A stretch of 31,054 bases of DNA from VAZQ01 sp036502925 (GTDB lineage Bacteria > Pseudomonadota > Alphaproteobacteria > Rhizobiales > Xanthobacteraceae), in the NCBI GenBank assembly GCA_036502925.1, contig DASXXS010000331.1, forward strand, positions 1-31,054, read 5' to 3'. The notes under the pieces are model-generated. The model had not been told where the DNA came from. It ran no database searches and saw only the letters and a list, made by a program, of their open reading frames with translations. A program made the position numbers and the translations under genes. Shown here piece after piece: positions 23,814-31,054 of this stretch; positions within the stretch are counted from its first letter, which is position 1; every line of letters begins with the position of its first letter.

Positions 23814-24552
23814 GGCGCTGCGCCAGCCACACTTTCATGTAGCGGTAGTAGCTGCCCTCGGCATTGGCGACCGCGAGCAGGAATCCTTCAGCCCCATCAA
23901 GAAAGCCGGCGCGCAGCACATAGGCCCGCAGAAAGGAGGCAAGCCCATGGCCGATTCCGCTCATGAACGTGACCCGCCGGCCCGACGCCAGAATGGCTGC
24001 GGCGCTGGCGGTCGAATAGCGATCGACGCGCGACAGCGCGTCCTCCAGTTTCAGCACCGGATGATGAATCAAGGGCGGAGACAACTTTTTGACGGTGCCG
24101 TCACAGATCACGTGCTCGTGGACGATCACATCGGAAAACCGCGCCTTACCGCGCCGGAACAACCGCAGCACGTAGTCCGGGTACCATCCCGAATGTCGCA
24201 TCGGCCGGCCGCAAAAGCTCGATAGTCTCGGAAACTCATAGCCATCGACCGTGTCGTCGACGAGCGCCGCCTTGATCGCCTCGGCAAGTTCCGGGCTCAC
24301 CCGTTCGTCGGCATCAAGCGACAGCACCCAGTCCCCCGTGGCCAGGGAGAGGGCAAAATTCTTTTGCGGGCCGAAACCGCTCCACTCGCGAAAGACCATC
24401 CGCGCGCCCTTGCCTTGCGCGATCGCCACCGTGTCATCGCCGCTGCCGCAGTCGACCACGATCCGCTCGTCGCAGAACGCCAGAGTGTCGAGGCAATCCC
24501 CGATGTTCGCGGCCTCGTTCTTGGTGATCACAATGGCGCTCAGCCGTGGCAC
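23806..24552 (-). CDS. GT2 glycosyltransferase, WaaE/KdtX-like core transferase
   Basis: A GT-A glycosyltransferase of 248 residues that matches the WaaE/KdtX type, known in other bacteria to add glucose to heptose I of the inner core. Marks are LSAIVITKNEAANI, IVVDCGSGDDTV, GPQKNFALSLATGDWVLSLDADE (LDADE at 79-83), the HSGWYPDYVLRLFRR segment and a C-terminal hydrophobic region (ASFLRAYVLRAGFLDGAEG). The start is a GTG at 24552 with GAGG five bases upstream. It shares eight bases with the next gene. A core role agrees with the nearby waaC and waaF; the exact sugar is an inference. Confidence 0.88.
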   Translation of the reverse strand: MPRLSAIVITKNEAANIGDCLDTLAFCDERIVVDCGSGDDTVAIAQGKGARMVFREWSGFGPQKNFALSLATGDWVLSLDADERVSPELAEAIKAALVDDTVDGYEFPRLSSFCGRPMRHSGWYPDYVLRLFRRGKARFSDVIVHEHVICDGTVKKLSPPLIHHPVLKLEDALSRVDRYSTASAAAILASGRRVTFMSGIGHGLASFLRAYVLRAGFLDGAEGFLLAVANAEGSYYRYMKVWLAQRRD

Positions 24553-24616
24553 CGGAACCTCGTCAATTGGGGCGGATCCACCGTCGTCGGCGGCAGCATT
24601 GTCTGCATATCAGGCC

Positions 24617-25588
24617 TCACCGGGGCGGAATCTGCAGCAGCGCGGCGAGCTGTTCTTTGCTCAGCGGCTGCTCGAGGAATTTCAGCTTCACGGCGTCACG
24701 CTGGATGCCGTCGAGGTCCTTCATCTCGTCGGTCTGCAACGCCGACTTCGGATAGATGCTCGGGATCGATCGCCGCACGAAATCTTCGGGGCTCGCTACC
24801 TTCTGGGCATAGCGCTTGAGCGCATCGGGATCGGCATACATCCAGTCGACCGCCTCCCGATAGGCCTTCACGAAGCGAAGCACCACGTCCCTGCGGCTCT
24901 TGAGCAGATCCGCGTTGACGATCACCACCCGCACGGTCTGCTTGTCCAGGGACGCGATATCGCTGCCGCGAGCGATGATGCGGATCTTGCCCTCGTCGGC
25001 CTCCTTCAGGCCGATGGGAAACGCCCCCCAGCCGATGTCGACCTGGCCGGACATGACGGCGGTCAGCGTCGCCGCCGGCGTCCCGGTCGCGACCGGCCTG
25101 GCCTTGACGCCGAGATTGTCCACGAAAGCCACGACGAGATTGTTGGAGCTCGAGCCGCTGGTCGAATAGGCGATCGTGTTCTTCTCGGTCGTGTCGGTCA
25201 AGGCCTTGAGCGGCGATTGAGCCCTGACGTACCAGTAAAGGTCTCCGGTACCGGTAAAGGCCGGCAGCAGCACGCGAACCGGAGCGCCCTTCGCGAACAC
25301 GCGCATGACGCCGGCGACGCCGACCCCGATGCCGATATCGGCGCTGCCAGCGATGATCGGCTGCATGGTCTCGCCGGCGCCCGCGGTTCCGAAATTGTCG
25401 AGGGTCAATCCGTATTTCTTGAAGATGCCGGCGTCCTGGCCGAGCGTCGGCATCTGATTTTCCCAATTGTTGATCTGCCCGATCGCGACCTTGAGCTGGT
25501 CGTCCGCCCGTGCCGACGATGAAGCGTCGAACAGCAACCCGATGAGCGCAATTGCGCCCGCCATCGTGCTCGCGCAAATCCGTTGCAT
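24617..25588 (-). CDS. Periplasmic ABC substrate-binding protein (SsuA/NMT1-like)
   Basis: A secreted binding protein of 323 residues. The start at 25588 is fixed by a GGAG seven bases upstream and by a clear signal peptide: a short basic start, the hydrophobic AGAIALIGLLF, and a likely cleavage after SSARA. The mature part has the NMT1/SsuA/TauA layout: LKVAIGQINNWENQMPTLGQ, GIFKKYGLTLDNFGTAGAGE, ADIGIGVGVAGVMRVFAKGAPVRVL and SGQVDIGWGAFP. Relatives bind nitrate, sulfonates, taurine, pyrimidine precursors or aromatic acids, so the ligand is open. No permease or ATPase gene lies nearby, so it is an orphan within this window. It follows the aldolase gene on the same strand by 43 bases. Confidence 0.9.
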   Translation of the reverse strand: MQRICASTMAGAIALIGLLFDASSSARADDQLKVAIGQINNWENQMPTLGQDAGIFKKYGLTLDNFGTAGAGETMQPIIAGSADIGIGVGVAGVMRVFAKGAPVRVLLPAFTGTGDLYWYVRAQSPLKALTDTTEKNTIAYSTSGSSSNNLVVAFVDNLGVKARPVATGTPAATLTAVMSGQVDIGWGAFPIGLKEADEGKIRIIARGSDIASLDKQTVRVVIVNADLLKSRRDVVLRFVKAYREAVDWMYADPDALKRYAQKVASPEDFVRRSIPSIYPKSALQTDEMKDLDGIQRDAVKLKFLEQPLSKEQLAALLQIPPR

Positions 25589-25631
25589 GACCGTTCTCCG
25601 ATGCGCCGAGAAATCGTAAATCCAATCGAGA

Positions 25632-26441
25632 TCAAGACCTTTTACGGCGGACGGCCTTGCCCTTGGCGGCGGCCGGCCGTGCCGCACGTGTGTTGGTCGT
25701 GCGGACCGCACGGCGCGGCGGCAGCCGTCCTGCTTCGGCGAGCCGGTGCGACCAGTATTCCCATGTCCGCCCCACCACGTTCGGCAGCGCATTGAGCGAG
25801 CCCGCCAGCCTGGTCTCGCCGGGCGTCAGCGGCACGACCTTGCCGAGCAACTGCCCCTGCAATTGGTAGACCGCATTCTGGCACATGAAGATGGAACGCG
25901 AAACCAGCTCGCGCAGGTCGCCGCCGACCACGGTGGCGCCGTGATGGCGCAACAGCACCGCCGCGTGCGATCCGAGCGAACGGGCGAGCGAATGCCCCTC
26001 TTCCGGCTTCGCCACCAGGAGATTGGTATCCCCGAACTCGTCTTGCTGATCCCAGAACGGGATCGATGCTCCCGCCGCGGCGCCGAGATGAAACACCGGA
26101 ACGATCGGCACGCCTGCAACGCAAAACGGCAGCACCGCGGCCGCATGATGATGGCACACCGCCATGACACCGGGCCGCGCCTGATAGATGCAGCCATGGA
26201 TGACGCGCTCCGCGAACAGCGGCTCGGTCGGCGCGCGCACGGGCTGCGCGTCCAGGGTGAATTCGAGCAGGTCTCCCGGCTCGACCAGTTGCGGCGAGCG
26301 CGAGCGCGACAGCAAAAATCGGTTCGGATCGCCGGGATGGCGCAAGCTGACGTGACCGAAGGCATCCAGCACGCCTTCGTTCGCAAGCATGCGGCTCGCC
26401 AGCGCGAGCTCATAGCTGACGTCTTCGCGTCGGTCGGACAT
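25632..26441 (-). CDS. Class II aldolase/adducin-family protein
   Basis: A zinc-dependent aldolase or decarboxylase of 269 residues in the FucA/AraD/adducin family. Family features are FGHVSLRHPGD (28-38), RSRSPQLVEPGDLLEF, an acidic TEPLFAERVIHG block near 72-83, the metal ligands in AVCHHHAAAV (His97, His99) and LLRHHGATVVG (His166/His167). The C-terminal 25 residues are rich in Arg, Ala and Lys and look disordered. GAGGA stands nine bases before the ATG. It is probably co-transcribed with the binding protein and diverges from a DUF1932-type dehydrogenase, so a small hydroxy-acid or sugar-acid pathway is plausible. The substrate is not predictable. Confidence 0.88.
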   Translation of the reverse strand: MSDRREDVSYELALASRMLANEGVLDAFGHVSLRHPGDPNRFLLSRSRSPQLVEPGDLLEFTLDAQPVRAPTEPLFAERVIHGCIYQARPGVMAVCHHHAAAVLPFCVAGVPIVPVFHLGAAAGASIPFWDQQDEFGDTNLLVAKPEEGHSLARSLGSHAAVLLRHHGATVVGGDLRELVSRSIFMCQNAVYQLQGQLLGKVVPLTPGETRLAGSLNALPNVVGRTWEYWSHRLAEAGRLPPRRAVRTTNTRAARPAAAKGKAVRRKRS

Positions 26442-26681
26442 GCAGGCGCTTCCTCACTCTTTGGCATTGGCCGGATGGGCGGCTCGCAGCAAATCGCAAT
26501 CCCGTGCCCTTGCCAAGGTCCCGTCGGCGCCGCCGCGATCGAGGCATCCGAGTTCCCTGCATGGTCGAAATTCGGCACGGCCGCTCGAAATCCGATCGAG
26601 GCTCCTTGCCTGCGGCGATGGATGGCGGCAGGATTCATCCGCGAGCCAATCGCGGGCCGAATCTAACCGGAGACAAGCGCC

Positions 26682-27533
26682 ATGAATCCAGTGGTCGCCG
26701 TGATCGCGCCGGGCGCCATGGGCGCACCGGTCGGCAAGCGTCTGGTCGAGCATGGGCTCAAGGTGCTGACGTCGCTGCAGGGGCGCAGTGCCGCGACCGT
26801 CGCGCGCGCCGGCGCAGACGGGCTCACCGCCGCGAGCGATGACGAGATCGCCCGCGCCGATTTCATTCTTTCGATCCTGCCGCCTGGCGACGCGCTGCCG
26901 CTGGCGCAACGCTTCGCGCCGGCGCTCGCGGCGAGCAACAGCAAGCCGGTCTACGTGGACTGCAACGCGGTCAGCCCGCCGACGGTCGAGCGCATCGCCG
27001 CCGCGATCGCACCGACCGGCTGCCCGTTCGTCGATGCCGGCATCATCGGCGCGCCGCCACGGCCGGACTATGGGGGCCCGACCTTCTATGCGTCCGGCCG
27101 CGAGGCGCCGCGATTTGCGTCGCTCGGCCAATTCGGCCTGGTGGTGCGCGTGCTCGATGGTCCCCTGAGCGCGGCCTCGGCGTTGAAAATGTCCTATGGC
27201 GGCATTACCAAGGGAATCACCGCCATCGCCGCCGCCATGTTTCTCGCCGCCAGCCGGGGCGGATCGGCGGATGCGTTGTTCCTCGAGCTCAAGGAAAGCC
27301 AGCCGCAGCTCCTGGCCTGGTTCAGCCGCCAGATCGCCGCGATGTATCCCAAGGCCTATCGCTGGGTCGCCGAGATGGAGGAAGTCGCGGACTTCGCCGG
27401 CGAGAATGCGGCATCGAAGCATATGTATGCGGCCGTCGCGCAGTTCTACGAGCATCTGGCCGGCGACTTCGCCTCCGACCAGAAGGATGTTTCGGCGCTC
27501 AAGAATTTCGTCGGCAAGAACACGAAGAATTAG
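26682..27533 (+). CDS. NAD(P)-dependent oxidoreductase, NAD_binding_2 plus DUF1932
   Basis: A 283-residue protein related to 6-phosphogluconate and 3-hydroxyisobutyrate dehydrogenases. The N-terminal Rossmann part has VAVIAPGAMGAPVGKRL; the first glycine of the usual GxGxMG is Ala here. ADFILSILPPGDALPLA and VYVDCNAVSPPTVERIA follow. The C-terminal half (from about 185, ALKMSYGGITKGITAIAAAM) fits the DUF1932 helical domain with its active-site lysine in the SYGGITKG segment. GGAG lies nine bases before the ATG. A 240-base region with no recognisable signal separates it from the divergent aldolase gene. It likely oxidises a 3-hydroxy acid; the identity of the acid is an inference only. Confidence 0.9.
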   Translation: MNPVVAVIAPGAMGAPVGKRLVEHGLKVLTSLQGRSAATVARAGADGLTAASDDEIARADFILSILPPGDALPLAQRFAPALAASNSKPVYVDCNAVSPPTVERIAAAIAPTGCPFVDAGIIGAPPRPDYGGPTFYASGREAPRFASLGQFGLVVRVLDGPLSAASALKMSYGGITKGITAIAAAMFLAASRGGSADALFLELKESQPQLLAWFSRQIAAMYPKAYRWVAEMEEVADFAGENAASKHMYAAVAQFYEHLAGDFASDQKDVSALKNFVGKNTKN

Positions 27534-27546
27534 TGAACGCTCGGAC

Positions 27547-28587
27547 ATGCATCCGACTCCAGACGCAAGGGCGGCGCGGGCGCGCAATGACGGAGAAGGC
27601 GGCGCGCTGTCGACGGCGACCGCGTCCAAGGGCGGCCGGGCTCGCCGCGCTTTCCGCGAGGTCTTCCTGCAGCTGTCGATAATTATCGCCACGCTGGCCA
27701 CCCTCGAATTGTTCCTGCGGGTCATCGACTTGCGCGAGCTTCGGGACGGATACGGGCATGGATACACGGTGGTGCATCGCTACGACCCGGAGCTCGGCTG
27801 GCTTCCTATCCCGAATACGATCGGGACATTCACCGGATCGCGCACGATCAGCATCCAGCACAACAGCCTCGGCTTGCGCGACATCGAGCATGAGCGCACG
27901 CAACGACCGACGATAATGTTCGTCGGCGACTCCTTCGTCTGGGGTTATGATGTGGAGGCAGGTGAGCGTTTCACCGAGCTTCTGCGCGCTCGATTTCCTG
28001 GCATGGAGATCGTCAATGCGGGGGTGAACGGATACGGCACCGACCAGGAATATTTGCTCCTCAACCGCATCTGGAGCGCATTCAAGCCCGATGTGGTGGT
28101 GTTGAATTTCACCACCTCGAACGATCGCAACGACAATACCTCGAACATGATCTCCGACGGTTATTACAAGCCTTACCTTGCGCAGGCCGCGGACGGCGCT
28201 TGGCGATTCTTCGGGCAACCGGTGCCCAAATCGCGACAAAGCTATTTCACCGACGACCCGCTGGTCAAAAACCTGTGGTTGGCGCGTCTCGCGGTCACCG
28301 GCTACATCTATGCCCGCCGTCCGCAGATCGCCGTCCCGGACCCGACCGAGCAGCTGGTCGGAATGATGCGGGACCTTGTCGAATCCAGAGGCGCCAGATT
28401 CCTGGTTGGGCTGCAATATGCCGACGCAAAATTGCAGTCATTTTTGCAGGCGCAGAAAATCCCGTACACGTCGTTCGACGGCGCGGACTCATACGTGGTG
28501 CAGGGCAATCATTGGACTGCGAAGGGCCACGCTCTGGTGGCGGACCGTCTCGCAGCCCTGCTGTCGTCAACCGGCGTCGTCAAGTAG
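27547..28587 (+). CDS. Membrane-anchored SGNH/GDSL-like protein
   Basis: A 346-residue protein with a basic, disordered first 35 residues, one membrane segment at about 40-60 (LQLSIIIATLATLELFLRVI) and a periplasmic SGNH-hydrolase-like domain. FVGDSFVWGYD (125-135) carries the nucleophile Ser129, NAGVNGYGTDQ (157-167) the Gly/Asn block, and GNHWTAKGH (320-328) the His of block V. Related proteins usually have an Asp two or three residues before that His; here Gln319-Gly320-Asn321 are found instead. The ATG chosen is 13 bases after the dehydrogenase stop; the frame is open far upstream, but only as a shadow of that gene. It might be an acetylesterase or acyltransferase of cell-surface glycan; this is an inference. 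Confidence 0.82.
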   Translation: MHPTPDARAARARNDGEGGALSTATASKGGRARRAFREVFLQLSIIIATLATLELFLRVIDLRELRDGYGHGYTVVHRYDPELGWLPIPNTIGTFTGSRTISIQHNSLGLRDIEHERTQRPTIMFVGDSFVWGYDVEAGERFTELLRARFPGMEIVNAGVNGYGTDQEYLLLNRIWSAFKPDVVVLNFTTSNDRNDNTSNMISDGYYKPYLAQAADGAWRFFGQPVPKSRQSYFTDDPLVKNLWLARLAVTGYIYARRPQIAVPDPTEQLVGMMRDLVESRGARFLVGLQYADAKLQSFLQAQKIPYTSFDGADSYVVQGNHWTAKGHALVADRLAALLSSTGVVK

Positions 28588-28602
28588 TCATCCCGCAGTG
28601 CG

Positions 28603-30786
28603 TCAGGCTCCCAGCGCGCCGCGCACGCGGTCGGGCGCGAACGGCAGCTCGTGCAGCCGCACGCCGGTCAAGGCGGCGATCGCGTTGCCGACCGCGCCGG
28701 CCAATACCGGCAGCCCGTCCTCCCCCGCCCCGGTCGGCGGGTTGTCGGTCGAGACCACCTTGACCTCGATGTTGGGCACATCCGACATCCGCGCCACTTC
28801 GTAATCGGTGTAGTTCGTCTGCAGCACGTGCCCGTCCTTGATGACGATCTTCTCGCGCAGCACATGCCCGAGGCCATAGATGATGCTGCCTTCGGTCTGT
28901 GCCGCGAGATTGCGCGGCTGCACCGCGATGCCGGCATCGATCGCGCACCAGACATTGTGCACCTTGAGCTTGCCGGTCGAGCGCTCGACCGACACCTCGG
29001 CGACACCGACCGAGAGCGTATCGTCCTTGACCATGGTGGCAACCCCGAGCGCGGTACCGTCGCGGGGGCGCTTCCAGTCCGACATTTCGGCCACCGTGCG
29101 CAGCAGCGTCTGCATGCGCGGCTGGCCCTCCGACAAAGCAAGCCGGAACGCGATCGGATCCTTGCCCTGATCCTTCGCAATCTCGTCGATGAAGCTCTCG
29201 GCCGCGAACGCGTTGTGACCATTGCCGACGCCGCGCCAGGGCGACAGGCGGGCGCCGCGCGCTTCGATCACGTGCTCGGCAAGCTTGTTGGAGATCGGGT
29301 ATTGTGGAATCGGCGAGCCCTTCATCACGATGCGGTCCTGCCGCGGGGTCGGATCGCCGGACATGGCCGCCAGCACCGATTCGGCGACCACGCGATGATG
29401 CCACGCGATCACCTTGCCGTTGCGATCGAGCCCTGCCTCGATGTAATGGGCGGTCGCCGGGCGGAACTTGCCGAAGGCGACATCGTCCTCGCGGCTCCAG
29501 ATCAGCTTGACCGGCTTGCCGACTGCCTTGGCGAGCCGCACCGCATCGAGCACCGCCTCATGATGGCCGCGCCGGCCGTAGCCGCCGCCCAGCAGGTGCT
29601 GATGCAAGGTGATCTTCGAACGTTCGGTCTGCAACAATTGCGCGACTGCGTTCAACAGCCCGCTCGGCGACTGCGTGCCGGTCCAGACCTCGGCCGACTT
29701 GCCGTCGGGACCGACCGAGGCGGTCGCGTTCATCGGCTCCATCTGGGCGTGGTAGACGTAGCGCGTGCGATATTCGCCGCGATACACCTTGGCGGCGCCC
29801 GCCATCGCGTCCTTGGCATCGCCGACTTTCTCATAGGTGACGCCGTCACGGCTCTTGTCGCGCCCGATGGCGGCGAACTCGGCGAGCGCGTGCTCGCTGT
29901 CGAGATTGGCGCCCGGCGCCTTCGACCAGGTGACCTTGAGCAGATTCTTGGCCGCCTGCGTTCCCTCGACCGTGTCGCCGATGACGCCGACCCCATTCGG
30001 CAACCGAACCGCATCGGTGATCCCCGGCATCTTGCGGGCGGCGGCATCGTCAACGGTCTCCGGCGCACCGCCCGGATAGGGCGATTGCAGCACCGCGGCG
30101 TAGACCATGCCGGGAACCTGCACGTCCATTCCGTATTTCGCCGCGCCTGTGACCTTGAGGGGTAATTCGACCCGCGCCACATCCTTGCCGATATAGCGGA
30201 AGCTTGCCGGGTCCTTGAGGTCCTTGTCCTCGATCTTCGGCAGCTCGGCCGGAGCCCGCGCAAACGCCGCGATCTCGCCGTAGGAGATGCGCCGGCCGGA
30301 GGCCTGGTGCAGCACCACGCTCGGCTCGGTCGAAAGCTCGCCGACGGGCACGTTCCATTTCGCCGCCACCGCATCGAGCAGCACGCGGCGCGCCTGCGCG
30401 CCGGCGATGCGCAACGGCTTGAAATAGCCGCGCACCGAGGCGCTGGCCGAGGTCTGGAAATTCATGCCGTATTCCGGGTTGCCGTATTTCTTCTCCTCCC
30501 ATGCGGGCGGCAGGACCGGCTTGACCTTCGACCAATCGGCATCGAGCTCTTCGGCGATGATGACCGGCAGCGTGGTGAAGGTGCCCTGCCCCATCTCGGC
30601 CGCGGGCGATGCGATGGTGATGGTGCCGTCAGGCGTGATGGTGAGCCAGGCGTTGGGCGACAGGGCTGCATCCGCGCTCGCTTCGTCCAAGCCGGCAAAC
30701 GGCTCCGGAAGGATGGTCAGCGCCAAGGTGAGGCCGGCCGCGGTTCCCAGGAATTCGCGCCGGTTGAGGCTTGCATGCTGGTTCAT
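28603..30786 (-). CDS. Molybdopterin-binding large subunit of a xanthine-oxidase-family dehydrogenase (IorB-like)
   Basis: A 727-residue large subunit of the type seen in isoquinoline 1-oxidoreductase and membrane aldehyde dehydrogenases. A twin-arginine signal is present: NRREFLGTAAGLTLALTIL (Arg9, Arg10). Molybdenum-cofactor features are SPAAEMGQGTFTTLP, QMEPMNATASV, LLGGGYGRRGHHE, LSPWRGVGNGHN and the catalytic glutamate (about Glu689) in GAGEDGLP. The enzyme would oxidise an aldehyde or N-heterocycle in the periplasm. A GGAGG stands eight bases before the ATG, which is three bases after the small-subunit stop, so the two form an operon. It is convergent with the SGNH gene. Substrate unknown. 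Confidence 0.93.
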   Translation of the reverse strand: MNQHASLNRREFLGTAAGLTLALTILPEPFAGLDEASADAALSPNAWLTITPDGTITIASPAAEMGQGTFTTLPVIIAEELDADWSKVKPVLPPAWEEKKYGNPEYGMNFQTSASASVRGYFKPLRIAGAQARRVLLDAVAAKWNVPVGELSTEPSVVLHQASGRRISYGEIAAFARAPAELPKIEDKDLKDPASFRYIGKDVARVELPLKVTGAAKYGMDVQVPGMVYAAVLQSPYPGGAPETVDDAAARKMPGITDAVRLPNGVGVIGDTVEGTQAAKNLLKVTWSKAPGANLDSEHALAEFAAIGRDKSRDGVTYEKVGDAKDAMAGAAKVYRGEYRTRYVYHAQMEPMNATASVGPDGKSAEVWTGTQSPSGLLNAVAQLLQTERSKITLHQHLLGGGYGRRGHHEAVLDAVRLAKAVGKPVKLIWSREDDVAFGKFRPATAHYIEAGLDRNGKVIAWHHRVVAESVLAAMSGDPTPRQDRIVMKGSPIPQYPISNKLAEHVIEARGARLSPWRGVGNGHNAFAAESFIDEIAKDQGKDPIAFRLALSEGQPRMQTLLRTVAEMSDWKRPRDGTALGVATMVKDDTLSVGVAEVSVERSTGKLKVHNVWCAIDAGIAVQPRNLAAQTEGSIIYGLGHVLREKIVIKDGHVLQTNYTDYEVARMSDVPNIEVKVVSTDNPPTGAGEDGLPVLAGAVGNAIAALTGVRLHELPFAPDRVRGALGA

Positions 30787-30789
30787 GGC

Positions 30790-31054
30790 TCAGCCCTCCC
30801 GCGCCGCGCGCTGGATTGCGCTGATGATCTTGAGATAGGTGCCGCAGCGACAGATATTGCCGTCCATGTGCTCGACGATTTCGGCGCGCGAGGGGTTCTT
30901 GTTCTTCGCCAAGAGCTCCGCCGCCTGCATGATCTGGCCGGACTGGCAGTAGCCGCATTGCGGCACCTGCTCGGCGATCCAGGCCTTCTGCAGCGGATGA
31001 CTGCCGTCGGTTGAAAGTCCCTCGATGGTGGTGACCGCTTTGCCCTCGACCAGC
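30790..31054 (-). CDS. [2Fe-2S] small subunit of the molybdenum dehydrogenase (IorA-like), N-terminus off the window
   Basis: The last 87 residues of a (2Fe-2S)-binding protein are visible; the start lies beyond the right edge. They contain the second iron-sulfur cluster motifs QCGYCQSGQIM and NICRCGTYLKI, the usual C-terminal pair of the xanthine-oxidase-family iron-sulfur subunit, preceded by TTIEGLS. This matches IorA-like proteins of about 150 residues, so roughly half is missing. It passes electrons from the molybdenum site to an external acceptor. It ends three bases before the large-subunit ATG. A cytochrome c partner, common in this group, would have to lie outside the window. Confidence 0.93.
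   Translation of the reverse strand, partial: LVEGKAVTTIEGLSTDGSHPLQKAWIAEQVPQCGYCQSGQIMQAAELLAKNKNPSRAEIVEHMDGNICRCGTYLKIISAIQRAAREG

Noticed and set aside
25589..25792. N-terminal extension of the substrate-binding protein by 68 codons
   Set aside because: It overlaps the aldolase gene end and would bury the signal peptide; the ATG at 25588 has a good GGAG and a signal peptide directly after it.
28651..30165. Plus-strand open frame of 504 codons
   Set aside because: Antisense to the molybdopterin subunit gene; no recognisable domain.

Overview
The window looks like a chromosomal piece of a GC-rich alphaproteobacterium, most likely order Hyphomicrobiales. The grounds are the high GC, the gene families (MsbA-like ABC exporter, GT2-GtrA fusion, FkbM methyltransferase, DUF1932-type dehydrogenase, isoquinoline-oxidoreductase-like molybdoenzyme) and the long runs of overlapping genes. 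The genus cannot be fixed from sequence alone. No RNA gene, insertion sequence, integrase or CRISPR array was seen. Both ends cut a gene.

Positions 1 to about 24,550 form a lipopolysaccharide core / surface-polysaccharide locus. The first, minus-strand part (1-5783) holds an edge-truncated tandem GNAT-like protein, a GmhB-type phosphatase fused to a P-loop kinase, rmlA, rmlD, rmlC and a divergent GmhA-like SIS isomerase. Next come a plus-strand WbpL/WecA-like initiating sugar-phosphate transferase (6023-7057) and, convergent to it, a WbpM/CapD-like membrane sugar dehydratase (7129-9045). A tightly overlapping minus-strand operon follows: hldD, hldE, an FkbM methyltransferase and a GT9 heptosyltransferase (13523 down to 9195). 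It diverges, across an AT-rich palindrome, from plus-strand waaF, galE, an MsbA-like exporter and a GT2-GtrA fusion (13736-19422). A GT39 (ArnT-like) transferase, a 2-oxoglutarate oxygenase-like protein, waaC and two GT2 transferases close the locus.

Taken together, the locus encodes the whole ADP-L-glycero-D-manno-heptose route (GmhA-like, HldE kinase, GmhB domain, HldE adenylyltransferase, HldD) plus three GT9 enzymes that could use the product. It has three of the four dTDP-L-rhamnose enzymes (rmlB is absent), a UDP-sugar dehydratase/initiating-transferase pair for lipid-linked glycan, and a likely polyprenyl-phosphate-sugar synthase next to a GT-C enzyme that would use such a donor in the periplasm. 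No Wzx, Wzy, Wzm/Wzt or O-antigen ligase is visible.

From 24,617 on the content is metabolic: an orphan periplasmic binding protein and a class II aldolase (minus), a divergent DUF1932-type dehydrogenase with a membrane-anchored SGNH protein behind it (plus), then the large and (partial) small subunits of a Tat-exported molybdenum hydroxylase (minus).

The points most worth following are the phosphatase-kinase fusion, the altered active site of the SIS isomerase, the palindrome carrying a -10 hexamer on both strands between hldD and waaF, and an 18-bp, four-unit repeat just upstream of the MsbA-like gene.
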